32,824 nt of DNA, taken from positions 1 through 32,824 of the forward strand of contig DAOTVC010000173.1 in assembly GCA_034437215.1 (NCBI GenBank). The letters are read 5' to 3'. The stretch comes from DAOTVC01 sp034437215 (lineage in GTDB: Bacteria > Chloroflexota > Anaerolineae > B4-G1 > SLSP01). The notes below the pieces were generated by a model. That model saw only the letters and a program-made list of their open reading frames with translations. It searched no databases and was not told where the DNA came from. Below are positions 16,006-23,539 of the stretch, in pieces (the first letter of the stretch is position 1; every line of letters starts with the position of its first letter). The position numbers were made by a program, and so were the translations under genes.

Positions 16006-16098
16006 CACAGAAACGCGCCCGCGGGGAAGCGGGCGCGCCTCTGCGAAAGGAGGGTAACCAATCACTTGTCCAATTAAGGGGGGGACCTTAACTTAGAC
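16006..16098 (-). ncRNA. Candidate small RNA, copy 3 of 3
   Basis: Conserved DNA 15998-16092, identical to copy 2. The C-loop hairpin is at 16091-16074, the anti-SD-like stretch at about 16053-16045, and the terminator stem at 16014-16022 with 16029-16037 followed by TTTCTGT. It is the copy nearest htpG and is transcribed away from it. Confidence 0.75.
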
Positions 16099-16104
16099 AA
16101 CTGT

Positions 16105-16134
16105 ATTATACGGTTTCTAACCAAAATATAGCAA
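16105..16134 (-). promoter_or_regulatory. Promoter of small RNA copy 3
   Basis: On the minus strand TTGCTA (16129-16134), an 18-base spacer, and TATAAT (16105-16110). The TAGTACCTTTTTCCTA block (16136-16151) matches the element upstream of copy 2. Confidence 0.7.
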
Positions 16135-16227
16135 TAGGAAAAAGGTACTATTCCTCTATGTCATTAGAAGGTTGAGCTCCCTGCTGTCCAATGTAATTCT
16201 AATGTCGGTGGTTTATAGTAAGGGATG

Positions 16228-16264
16228 GGTTCACCACCCCTATATGTGGTAGAAGTCTTGAACC
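16228..16264. promoter_or_regulatory. Nested inverted repeat upstream of htpG
   Basis: GGTTCA (16228-16233) mirrors TGAACC (16259-16264), and inside it ACCAC (16233-16237) mirrors GTGGT (16246-16250). It lies 40-75 bases before the htpG ATG. No CIRCE element and no clear sigma-70 promoter were found for htpG, so this is the best candidate control site. Confidence 0.35.
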
Positions 16265-16304
16265 ACGTGCAGGAAATTATCTAGTGATCCTTAAGGAGGT
16301 TACT

Positions 16305-18185
16305 ATGGCCGAAGAAGTACCCGTCGAAGAGCGCGTCGAGTCGCTCAATTTTAAAACCGAAGTCCAACAATTGTTGAACATTCTTGCACATTCTCTCTAC
16401 ACCAACCGCGAGATCTTCCTACGGGAGCTCCTCTCCAACGCCTCCGACGCCCTCCACCGGGTGAAATTCGAGATGCTCACCCAGCGGGACGTCCTGGACC
16501 CCGGAGCGGAGCTCGCCATCCACATCACCTTCGACAAGGAGGCCAACACGCTGACCGTCAGCGACAGCGGCATCGGGATGACGCGGGCGGAGCTCGTCGA
16601 GAACCTGGGCACCATCGCGCACTCGGGCGCCATGGCCTTTCTACGAGAGCTGGATACCGGAAGCGAACCCATCGATATCATCGGGCAGTTCGGCGTGGGC
16701 TTCTACTCCGTCTTCATGGTCGCCGAAGAGGTGGAGGTCACCACGCGCTCTTACCTGCCCGAGGCTGAAGCCTGGACCTGGATCTCGCAGGGCGAGAACA
16801 GCTACACCCTCCGGCCCGCCGAGAAGCCCGATCGCGGCACGACCGTGACGCTCAAGCTCCGGGAGGACGCCGACGAGTTCCTCTCCACCTGGCGCCTGGA
16901 GCAGGTGATCAAGAGGCACTCCGACTACATCTCCTTCCCCATCTACCTCGAGGAGCGGGTGGTAAATCAGCAGAGCGCTCTCTGGCGCCAGCCGGCAAGC
17001 CAGGTAGAAGAGGAGCAGTACGAGGACTTCTATCGCCAGCTCACCCTCGATACCGAGAAGCCCCTCCTCCACCTGCACCTGGTCACCGACGCCCCCGTCC
17101 ACATCCGCAGCATCCTCTACGTGCCAAGCCACCTGGAGATGGGGCCGCTGCGCATGACGACAGAGCACGGGCTGCGCCTCTACTCGAAGAAGATCCTGAT
17201 CCAGGAGAACAACCAGGAGCTGCTGCCCGACTACCTGGGCTTCGTGGAGGGGGTCGTGGACTCCGAGGACATCCCCCTCAACATCTCCCGGGAGACGGTG
17301 CAGAGCAACCGTATCATGCGTCAGATCCAGCGCTCGCTGACCAACCGGGTCCTGCGGGCCCTGGAGGAGCTGGCCGAGGAGCGTCCCGACGACTACCGGC
17401 GCTTCTGGGAGGAGTTCGGAGCCTTCATCAAGCAGGGCGTAGCGACGGACCTCCTCACCCGCGACGATCTGCTGCCCCTCCTGCGCTTCCACTCCTCCAA
17501 ATCCGAGGGGGCGCTCACCTCCCTCTCGGACTACGTGGAGCGGATGCAGATCGACCAGCCCGCCATCTACTATATCCTCGGCGAGGGTCTCAGCACCGTA
17601 GCCCAGAGCCCCCACCTCGACTACTTCAAGGAGCACAATCTGGAGGTTCTCTACCTCGTCGACCCCCTGGACGGGGTGGTGATGCAGAGCCTGCCGGAGT
17701 TCGAGGAGAAGCCCCTCCAGAACGTGGACAGCGCCGACCTCGACCTGCCGGAGGTGGAGAGGCCACCTACTGAGGAGGGCGAGAGGCTCTCCGACGACCT
17801 CTTCGAGACCCTGTTGGAGCAGATGCAGGAGGTGCTGGGGGAGCGGGTTGCGGGCGTGCGCGCCTCGAAGGTGCTGCGGGATAGCCCCTGCCGCCTGGTC
17901 TCCGCCGAGAGCGACGCCGAACGCAACCTGCAACGGGTGCGCCGCATGTTGGAGGAGGACTTCGAGGTCCCGCCGCGTATCCTGGAGGTCAACCGCACCC
18001 ATCCTCTGATGGTGAATCTCGCCCATCTGGTGGAGCGGGGAGGGCGTGGCACCCTCGTCGCAGGGGTTGTCGAGCAGCTCTTCGCCAATCAGCTGCTGTT
18101 GGAGGGGATCCACCCCAACCCCTCGGAGATGGTGCCGCGCATCCAGGCCCTGCTCGAACAGGCGACGGAGGGACCGACCGGGTGA
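16305..18185 (+). CDS. htpG: Hsp90-family molecular chaperone HtpG
   Basis: A 626-residue bacterial Hsp90. The N-terminal GHKL ATPase shows RELLSNASDAL (Glu41 and Asn45), DSGIGMT, the glycine lid GQFGVGFYSVFMVAEE and GTTVTLKL. The middle domain carries the catalytic-loop region NISRETVQSNRIMRQI (Arg), and the C-terminal dimerisation domain is complete, including VNRTHPLM. Length is normal. The ATG at 16305 is chosen because AAGGAGG stands 7 bases upstream; a GTG seven codons earlier lacks such a site. Divergent from the three small-RNA units. Confidence 0.97.
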   Translation: MAEEVPVEERVESLNFKTEVQQLLNILAHSLYTNREIFLRELLSNASDALHRVKFEMLTQRDVLDPGAELAIHITFDKEANTLTVSDSGIGMTRAELVENLGTIAHSGAMAFLRELDTGSEPIDIIGQFGVGFYSVFMVAEEVEVTTRSYLPEAEAWTWISQGENSYTLRPAEKPDRGTTVTLKLREDADEFLSTWRLEQVIKRHSDYISFPIYLEERVVNQQSALWRQPASQVEEEQYEDFYRQLTLDTEKPLLHLHLVTDAPVHIRSILYVPSHLEMGPLRMTTEHGLRLYSKKILIQENNQELLPDYLGFVEGVVDSEDIPLNISRETVQSNRIMRQIQRSLTNRVLRALEELAEERPDDYRRFWEEFGAFIKQGVATDLLTRDDLLPLLRFHSSKSEGALTSLSDYVERMQIDQPAIYYILGEGLSTVAQSPHLDYFKEHNLEVLYLVDPLDGVVMQSLPEFEEKPLQNVDSADLDLPEVERPPTEEGERLSDDLFETLLEQMQEVLGERVAGVRASKVLRDSPCRLVSAESDAERNLQRVRRMLEEDFEVPPRILEVNRTHPLMVNLAHLVERGGRGTLVAGVVEQLFANQLLLEGIHPNPSEMVPRIQALLEQATEGPTG

Positions 18186-18220
18186 GGCCCCGCGCCTCGT
18201 TATGAAACGTCCTTGGTAAG

Positions 18221-18252
18221 TAAAACGGCCCGGTTGGAGTCCAACCGGGCCG
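18221..18252 (-). terminator. Intrinsic terminator of the Thr/Pro-rich protein gene
   Basis: A 12-13 bp stem (CGGCCCGGTTGG, 18226-18237, with its complement at 18241-18252) is followed on the minus strand by TTTTA. It also lies 40 bases after the htpG stop and may act in both directions. Confidence 0.85.
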
Positions 18253-18268
18253 CGCGCTAGCAGCTAGG

Positions 18269-18784
18269 TCACCTCTGGCGCCGGGCAAGGAGCCACAGGA
18301 GCGCCCCCACGATAATCAGGCCCAGCCCCACCCAGCAGAAGGGGAAGCCGCGCTCCTCATCGGGCATAGCGACCGCCTCCGGCTCCTCAACATCCCCCGG
18401 GGTCGGGGAGAGCACAGGAGAGGCCTCCACCGGTTCCTCCTCGGGGGTCGCCGTGGGAGAAGGGGTGGACGTGGAGGTCGCCGTCGCCGAGGGCGTGAGG
18501 GTCGCCGTCTCGGTGGGCGTGGCAGTGGGCTCCTCCGTCGCGGTGGGGGCCACGACCGCCCCGGTGGTCGGTGTAGCCGTAGGCGTCGGTGTCGGTGTCG
18601 GCTGTGGTGGAGGCGGCGGTTCCTCCGTGGGCGGAGTCGTCGGCATCGGCGACGGAGTCCGGGTGGGAACCGTCTGACGGTGGGGATTCTGACCCGGCGC
18701 CGCCCAGGTCACGGGGCGCGACGCCAGGGCGAAGAGCAGGACCAACACCAGTACCAGGATCCAAGTTTTAATACCGAACTTCAT
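18269..18784 (-). CDS. Secreted Thr/Pro-rich protein with C-terminal membrane anchor
   Basis: A 171-residue protein. Residues 1-28 form a signal peptide (basic start, ILVLVLVLLFALA core, likely cleavage after WAA). Residues about 38-125 are a low-complexity Thr/Pro/Ala/Glu stretch (TPTPTPTATPT, TATPTETATLT) that should be extended and possibly O-glycosylated. Residues about 145-171 contain a hydrophobic helix (CWVGLGLIIVGALLWLL) and an ARRQR tail, so the protein is probably tethered to the outer membrane face. No LPxTG motif is present. The chosen start (18784) has GGAGGGAAAG upstream; an ATG 8 codons earlier does not. A stalk or wall-spanning role is plausible but unproven. Confidence 0.8.
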   Translation of the reverse strand: MKFGIKTWILVLVLVLLFALASRPVTWAAPGQNPHRQTVPTRTPSPMPTTPPTEEPPPPPQPTPTPTPTATPTTGAVVAPTATEEPTATPTETATLTPSATATSTSTPSPTATPEEEPVEASPVLSPTPGDVEEPEAVAMPDEERGFPFCWVGLGLIIVGALLWLLARRQR

Positions 18785-18858
18785 CTTTCCCTCCTTCGTA
18801 GCTTCCACCCGCCATTATACCCGTATCCTCCGCGCAGACGAACCTCGAGCTCTGCCCT

Positions 18859-19566
18859 TCACGGCCCTTCCCGGGCCAACTCGTCGATCACGCCCGCGAA
18901 TTCAGCGGCTACGAACGCGGCCCCCCTCCCGTTCAGGTGGATGCCGTCGAGGGTGAAGTGCAACCCCCGCTCGGCAGAGACGCGATTTACCTGCTCGCAG
19001 TCGCGTCGTGCCACCACATCCCAGGCGACATCCAGGACGGTGGAGGGGAGGTAGGTCGAGGTGGGCAGATCCTTCAGGCGCTCCAGGATGGGCGTTCGCA
19101 CGTCCAGATGGCGCACCTCCTCCCGCTGTCGGGCCAGCTCCCCGACGACCTCCGCCAGAGCCTGCAACCTGCGGTTCTCCCGGCTTGCCACGTCCTCTCC
19201 CTTGAGGAAGGGGGAGACGGCGACGATCCGGTGCGCCTGCGCAGCGAGCAGGTCGAGGGTGGCCTCGTATGCGCGGCGAAACTCATCGGGGTCGTCCGTA
19301 CTGCGCTGTCCCAACAGCACGTTAAAGAGGCGGAAGAGCCAACCGGCGTCCCGCCGCACGTCGTTCACCCCTATCCACAGAAAGGCCAGGTCGAGAGCGT
19401 CGGGCAGGCGCTCCTCGCGCATGCGCCGGTAGAGGCTGAGCACCGTGTCGTTCCCCTTGCCCAGATTGAAGAGGACGTGTTCCGGCAGGCGCGCCTCCAG
19501 AAGTTCGAAGTAGGAGCAGCCGGGCGTCCCGGCTGTCAGACTGTCACCGACGAAAGCAATGCGCAT
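18859..19566 (-). CDS. SGNH/GDSL-family hydrolase
   Basis: A 235-residue esterase/lipase-type hydrolase without a signal peptide. Block I is FVGDSLTAG with nucleophile Ser9. Block II Gly is in FNLGKGNDT. Block III is WIGVNDVRRD (Gly-x-Asn-Asp). Block V is LDGIHLNGRGAAF, with the Asp and His of the triad. The full SGNH set supports activity on an ester such as an acylated sugar or lysophospholipid; the substrate is unknown. The ATG has AAAGGAG upstream. Confidence 0.9.
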   Translation of the reverse strand: MRIAFVGDSLTAGTPGCSYFELLEARLPEHVLFNLGKGNDTVLSLYRRMREERLPDALDLAFLWIGVNDVRRDAGWLFRLFNVLLGQRSTDDPDEFRRAYEATLDLLAAQAHRIVAVSPFLKGEDVASRENRRLQALAEVVGELARQREEVRHLDVRTPILERLKDLPTSTYLPSTVLDVAWDVVARRDCEQVNRVSAERGLHFTLDGIHLNGRGAAFVAAEFAGVIDELAREGP

Positions 19567-19867
19567 CGCTTCTCCTTTGTGAGGCAGGTGAGTGGTGAGT
19601 AGAAAGAAGGGATTGGGGATCAGGAATCAGGAACCTGGCAGTGGAACCTTGCTGAGATCCCATCTACCTCGCTGGAGACGAAGTCTTGAGTGCTCCCTGC
19701 ATCCTCAGCATCCTCACACTTATCTGCACCTGGGTGCTGGAGAGTGATACGATTCCACGACACCCCCTCCAAAAGAGGATTATACGACGACTGGTACAGG
19801 ACGAAAGGGGAACGTCCAAGCTCGAGTCTCAGCCGGTTTTACAGACCGTGAACCAGGCGCAAAGGTC
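19567..19867. other. Intergenic stretch without recognisable gene
   Basis: About 300 bases separate the divergent SGNH hydrolase and Ddn-like genes. I see no supported gene. At 19609-19634 the text GGATTGGGGATCAGGAATCAGG resembles the palindromic word repeat at 1150-1194. Confidence 0.5.
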
Positions 19868-19896
19868 TTGCGGATCTCCGGAAACGAGCATAAAAT
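19868..19896 (+). promoter_or_regulatory. Promoter of the Ddn-like gene
   Basis: TTGCGG (19868-19873) and TAAAAT (19891-19896) are 17 bases apart, about 75 bases before the ATG. Confidence 0.6.
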
Positions 19897-19969
19897 CATA
19901 GTGATGCTACAAGCGAACCAGCCCACCCTCACAACGCAGATTCAACAGGCCTTTCCAAGGAGGAGACCC

Positions 19970-20521
19970 ATGAGCGAGTTGTCGCAGATCGATCGCCAGG
20001 AATTCACGGACGCGTTAGCACGCTTCAACAAGAAGGTCCTCAACCCCTTCACCCTGAGCTTTGCCGGGCGGCCCTACAGCCCCTACGCCATCGTCCAGCA
20101 CGTGGGGCGGAAGTCGGGCCGGCAGTACACGACGCCCGTCGTTGCCCGGCGGACGGAAGAGGGCTTCGTCATCCCCCTCCCCTACGGCGAGGAGACCGAC
20201 TGGCACCGGAACGTGCAGGCGGCGGGCGAGGCGGTCATCGCCTCGCAGGGGCACGCCTACCACGTCGCCAAACCCGAGGTCGTAGACGCCGCGGAGGGGA
20301 TCAAAGCCTACGGCCCCCCGGTCACCTGGCTCCTAGAAAGCGCCGACGTCCAGCAGTACCTGCGCATCCGGCGCGTCCCCGACGCGCCCCTGGGACGGGC
20401 CGCCTACGAGCAGCTCATCAAGGAGTACCCCATCACGCGGGCCGTCAAGGTGCTGGGAGGAGCTGCAGCGCTCGTCGCCGCCGCCGTCCTGATCATCCGA
20501 CTGCTCAAGCGCAGGGAGTAA
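19970..20521 (+). CDS. Ddn-like F420/flavin-dependent nitroreductase-family protein
   Basis: A 183-residue protein of the deazaflavin-dependent nitroreductase (Ddn/PF04075) split-barrel family. The core 'IVQHVGRKSGRQYTTPV' followed by 'GFVIPLPYGEETDWHRNVQAAGEAVI' (about residues 43-90) is diagnostic. Members bind F420H2 or flavin and reduce quinones or fatty acids at the membrane. The last 35 residues end in a hydrophobic helix (GGAAALVAAAVLIIRLL) and basic KRRE, so this copy is probably membrane-tethered at its C-terminus, which is less usual. The ATG with AAGGAGGAG is chosen over in-frame starts further upstream. Convergent with the S41 peptidase gene 23 bases away. Confidence 0.85.
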   Translation: MSELSQIDRQEFTDALARFNKKVLNPFTLSFAGRPYSPYAIVQHVGRKSGRQYTTPVVARRTEEGFVIPLPYGEETDWHRNVQAAGEAVIASQGHAYHVAKPEVVDAAEGIKAYGPPVTWLLESADVQQYLRIRRVPDAPLGRAAYEQLIKEYPITRAVKVLGGAAALVAAAVLIIRLLKRRE

Positions 20522-20544
20522 GTCACGTAGCGAAATAGCTCCTA

Positions 20545-22011
20545 CTAGTCGACCTGCCCGGCGCTCAACAGCAGCGCCTCGGCAGCGTCCAGATCGGGGT
20601 CGCGTCCCTGGCGGAAATCCTCCACCGTCCACGTCACCGGGACGTCGGGTACGATCCCCTGCCCCTCGATGGGGCGGCCATCGTTGCGGCGGAAGTCGCC
20701 GGTGGAGAAGCGCGCCCTCCCGCCCCCGGTGAGCCGGAACGAGATGGGGTTTCCGCTGCCGCCGCCGCTCTGCCGCCCGACGGTCGTCACCCGACCGGAG
20801 TCCACCAGCGCCACGACGAAGTTCTCCGCCGTGCTGAAGGTCCCCTCGTCGATGAGCAGGACCACGGGACCGTCGTAGGTCACGCCCCGCGGCTCCACCC
20901 GGTAGTCGATCCAGGGGCGCCAGCCCCGTTGGGGCAGACGAGCCCGGTAGTGCTCCCGCCCGTAGGTGAAGGGGCCGCTCAGAAAGCGCCCGGCGATGGG
21001 GTCCGAGAGGTGGGTACTGCCGCCGCTGTTGCCGCGCAGGTCGAGGATGAGCGCCGGTGCATCCAGGAGCTCGCCCAGCGCAACGTCGAACTCTGCCACC
21101 AGATCGTGCTCACCCTCCCCGAAGGTGGGGATGCGGATCAGCCCCACGCCGGAGTCGAGGCGCTCCGCCGTGATCAGAGGTCCCGAGGAGTCCGGTGCGG
21201 CAACGGCTCCCTCTCCGGGCCAGACGAGGGTGGCGCTCCGCTCGTCGCCCCCGGCGCCGAAGACGGTCACCGCCATCGTATCCTCCCGCGTGCTCAACAC
21301 GTTGAAGGCCGCCGTGGCCCGCCGCTGCTGCGGGGTCGAGCCGGAACGCAGCGGTAGAGGTAGAGCCTCCAACGCCTCCTCGACGGGCAACCCGTCCACC
21401 TCGAGGAGGAGGTCGCCCCGCCTCAGACCGGCATCCTGCCCCGTCTGCCCCACGCGGTCGAGGACGATCCTGTCGCCCACCACCCGTCCGGTCCCGAAGT
21501 AGTGTCGGCCCGAGCGCACCGAGGGCGAGACCAGGCCCGTGTGCCCGTCGTCCAGCTCGGCGAGCATACGGGCGACGACGCCCCAGTAGGCCTCGTCGCT
21601 CTCGGCCTGCTCCACCTGAAGGGCGTAACGCGCGTAGAGGGCGTCCCGGTCCACCCCCTTCTCCTCGAAGTAGGGGTAGGCGTAGTCCATGGCCCGCCAG
21701 AGCCGCTCGAAGTTGGCCTTCCGGCTCTCCAACGGGAGGGGGAGCATACCCGCGCGCCAGAGAGGAATCAGAGCTGCCAGGACAACGAAGAGCAAGATGG
21801 CACCGTGCCCCCAGAGGACGTAGCGGCGGCGAGCGCCCCCACCCTGCGCGGACCACCCGCCGAGCAACCCGCCGAGCAGGGCGCCCAGGCAACCAAGGAG
21901 TACAATCACCCAACCTGAAGCGGCGAGCGCTCCCCATCCCAGGGTGAGGCCCCCGGCCAGACCCAGAGCCAGATTGAGCAAGATCCACGACGCAGAACGC
22001 AGTCCCTTCAT
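20545..22011 (-). CDS. Membrane-anchored S41-family (C-terminal processing-like) peptidase
   Basis: A 488-residue protein. Residues about 6-90 hold three hydrophobic segments. The extracytoplasmic part has a tail-helix region (FERLWRAMDYAYPYFEEKG), a PDZ-like domain (about 190-245: GQDAGLRRGDLLLEVDGLPVEEAL) and an S41 catalytic core (about 280-470): LILDLRGNSGGSTHL and LLIDEGTFSTAENFVVAL with the nucleophile Ser393. The S41 family usually cuts near exposed C-termini. The canonical base Lys of CtpA is not obvious, so the tricorn/retinoid-binding-like branch is an alternative. The start with AAAGGAAC upstream is preferred over an ATG 29 codons earlier. No substrate is suggested by neighbours. 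Confidence 0.88.
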   Translation of the reverse strand: MKGLRSASWILLNLALGLAGGLTLGWGALAASGWVIVLLGCLGALLGGLLGGWSAQGGGARRRYVLWGHGAILLFVVLAALIPLWRAGMLPLPLESRKANFERLWRAMDYAYPYFEEKGVDRDALYARYALQVEQAESDEAYWGVVARMLAELDDGHTGLVSPSVRSGRHYFGTGRVVGDRIVLDRVGQTGQDAGLRRGDLLLEVDGLPVEEALEALPLPLRSGSTPQQRRATAAFNVLSTREDTMAVTVFGAGGDERSATLVWPGEGAVAAPDSSGPLITAERLDSGVGLIRIPTFGEGEHDLVAEFDVALGELLDAPALILDLRGNSGGSTHLSDPIAGRFLSGPFTYGREHYRARLPQRGWRPWIDYRVEPRGVTYDGPVVLLIDEGTFSTAENFVVALVDSGRVTTVGRQSGGGSGNPISFRLTGGGRARFSTGDFRRNDGRPIEGQGIVPDVPVTWTVEDFRQGRDPDLDAAEALLLSAGQVD

Positions 22012-22180
22012 GAGTTCCTTTCCACCCCGCCTGTCGAACGATGAGAGGTAGATCCCAGCAGCGGGGTACGTCTCCCAGTATAACCGTTGAAGGCTCACCG
22101 GTGAGGGGCCTTTCGCATAGATTCCGACCTGGACGGTTGACCGGTTTCGAACCTGTCCCCCCCTGTAGCGGTAGGAGATG

Positions 22181-22354
22181 GGGCAGGGCTATCGCACTTA
22201 GAAAACTTTCCTCATCGCGTCACCTGGTGCGCCGCTGAAGCGGCGTTTTTTAGAAGGGATTTTTGTGGCGGGGCTTTGCCTCGCCACAAAAATCCCCTTT
22301 CATCCCCGACCTTTAGGCCGTATTTCTGCGACCAGAGGTCAAATGCGATAGCCC
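22181..22354. mobile_element. MITE-like element with terminal inverted repeats and 9-bp target duplication
   Basis: A 12-bp perfect terminal inverted repeat, AGGGCTATCGCA (22185-22196) and TGCGATAGCCCT (22344-22355), bounds about 170 bp with no open frame. The 9-base word TAGGAGATG flanks it on both sides (22172-22180 and 22355-22363), as a target-site duplication would. Inside are a terminator-like hairpin (22230-22251) and a 19-bp stem (22256-22274 with 22278-22296, loop TTT). It needs a transposase supplied elsewhere. The parent IS family is not known to me. Confidence 0.75.
22230..22251 (+). terminator. Terminator-like hairpin inside the MITE
   Basis: CGCCGCT (22230-22236) and AGCGGCG (22239-22245) with a tight loop, followed by six T. 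The loop is very short (GA), which weakens the call, but the T tract is clear. Confidence 0.55.
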
Positions 22355-22363
22355 TAGGAGATG

Positions 22364-22706
22364 AGGCGTCTGCGTCGGGCTGTGATAGAATAGAGTAGAT
22401 CACCCCAGGTTCTGTCACCGGCGGTTGTTCACACGTACCGGAGTATAATCAACCGTAACCGCAAAGCGACGGATGCGGTATTACAGGTAGGTCCAACCAG
22501 CATCCTGACCGACAATGAACATCAAGAGCAGGGAGCGCTTATAAAACAGCGTACGATACCTCCACATGGAATCGAGTAACAAGAGACCCTGGTGAACTCC
22601 AACTTCTTGTCGCACTATATGAAGAGCCCATACCCTTGTCCAAGCCTGCCTGTCCGACCCACAGGCAACACAAGGATGATACACCCGCCCTCTCCGGGAG
22701 GTACTC
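22364..22706 (+). promoter_or_regulatory. Leader region of the ECF sigma gene with hairpin
   Basis: About 340 bases without a gene. A TATAAT at 22444-22449 could be a -10 box, though no good -35 was seen. A two-part stem lies at 22634-22675: outer arms CCTTGT/ACAAGG and inner arms TGCCTGT/ACAGGCA with loop CCGACCC. It ends about 32 bases before the GTG of the sigma gene and could control its expression. Confidence 0.4.
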
Positions 22707-23318
22707 GTGAACAACCAAGACGACCTTGCGCCTAACGATCAGCTCTCACACGACGCACCGCTCTCGGAATGGCAGGACACCCACCTGATTGTCGCCTGTC
22801 TCCAGGGCAGTGAGGAGGCCTGGAAGGCGCTCATCGAGCGGTACAGCCGGCTGATCTACACCATCCCCCTGCGCTTTGGCTTTACGAAGGGCGTCGCCGA
22901 CGAGATCTTTCAGGAGACCTGCCTGGTGCTCCTGGAGAAGCTGGACACCCTGCAGGACCGCGAGCGGCTGCACGCCTGGCTGGTGACCGTGGCGCGGCGG
23001 GCCTGCATCCACCACCTGCGGCGCACCGGCAAGGTAGAGGTGGTGGAGTTGACGGAGCGGGACAAGCCCACGGAGGAGACCCTCGAGGGGCAAGTGCTCC
23101 GAATGGAGGAGGAGCACCGGGTCACGGAGGCGTTGGCAAAGTTGGATCCCCGCTGCCGAACTCTCATCGAAGCGCTCTTCTTCCGCGACCCCCCGCTCAC
23201 CTACCAGGCGCTCGCCGAGGAGCTGGAGATGTCCCTCGGGAGCGTGGGGCCGACGCGCGCCCGCTGCCTGGAGAAGATGCGGCGCAAGATCCTGGAGATC
23301 GAAGAGGGCAGAGGTTGA
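22707..23318 (+). CDS. ECF-type RNA polymerase sigma factor
   Basis: A 203-residue group 4 sigma factor. The sigma-2 region (about 35-105) includes WKALIERYSRLIYTIPLRFG, the -10 recognition helix around DEIFQETCLVLLEKLDTL, and AWLVTVARRACIHHLRR. After a short linker, the sigma-4 region (about 133-195) has LDPRCRTLIEALFF and the helix-turn-helix LTYQALAEELEMSLGSVGPTRARCLEKMR. There is no sigma-3 region. The start is GTG with GGGAGG upstream. The zinc-finger gene follows after 221 bases, then TPR-CHAT. Sigma factors of this kind are held inactive by a co-encoded anti-sigma factor. Confidence 0.95.
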   Translation: MNNQDDLAPNDQLSHDAPLSEWQDTHLIVACLQGSEEAWKALIERYSRLIYTIPLRFGFTKGVADEIFQETCLVLLEKLDTLQDRERLHAWLVTVARRACIHHLRRTGKVEVVELTERDKPTEETLEGQVLRMEEEHRVTEALAKLDPRCRTLIEALFFRDPPLTYQALAEELEMSLGSVGPTRARCLEKMRRKILEIEEGRG

Positions 23319-23392
23319 GACACAGGGTAAGAAAATGAGGAATTGATCCCTACCACGTATTTTTTGGCACCGAACGCCCACTGTTAAAGTGA

Positions 23393-23409
23393 AAGGGACA
23401 CAACTGTCC
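23393..23409. repeat. Small palindrome in the sigma/anti-sigma spacer
   Basis: GGGACA-CAAC-TGTCC is a 5-bp inverted repeat in the 221-base gap between the sigma gene and the zinc-finger gene. It may be a binding site or part of a promoter. No intrinsic terminator with a clear stem was found in the gap, so read-through is possible. Confidence 0.3.
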
Positions 23410-23539
23410 AGCAGAATCGGGGCAGAGTCCAAAGGGCGTCCCACAACCTAACTGTCAAGTCTTAAGAGCGTAGGGGAGACGAAAACCACGAGCATCCGCA
23501 GAAGGCCCCTACCGCTCATGGCTCGAATGGAGCAAATCT

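Noticed and set aside
15630..16092. CRISPR-like array
   Set aside because: Only three repeats of about 95 bp with 86-93 bp spacers containing promoters. Repeat size and internal promoter/terminator structure do not fit CRISPR.
22130..22175. tRNA T-arm-like text GGTTTCGAACC
   Set aside because: The stem bases do not pair beyond two positions and no acceptor or anticodon arm can be built on either strand.
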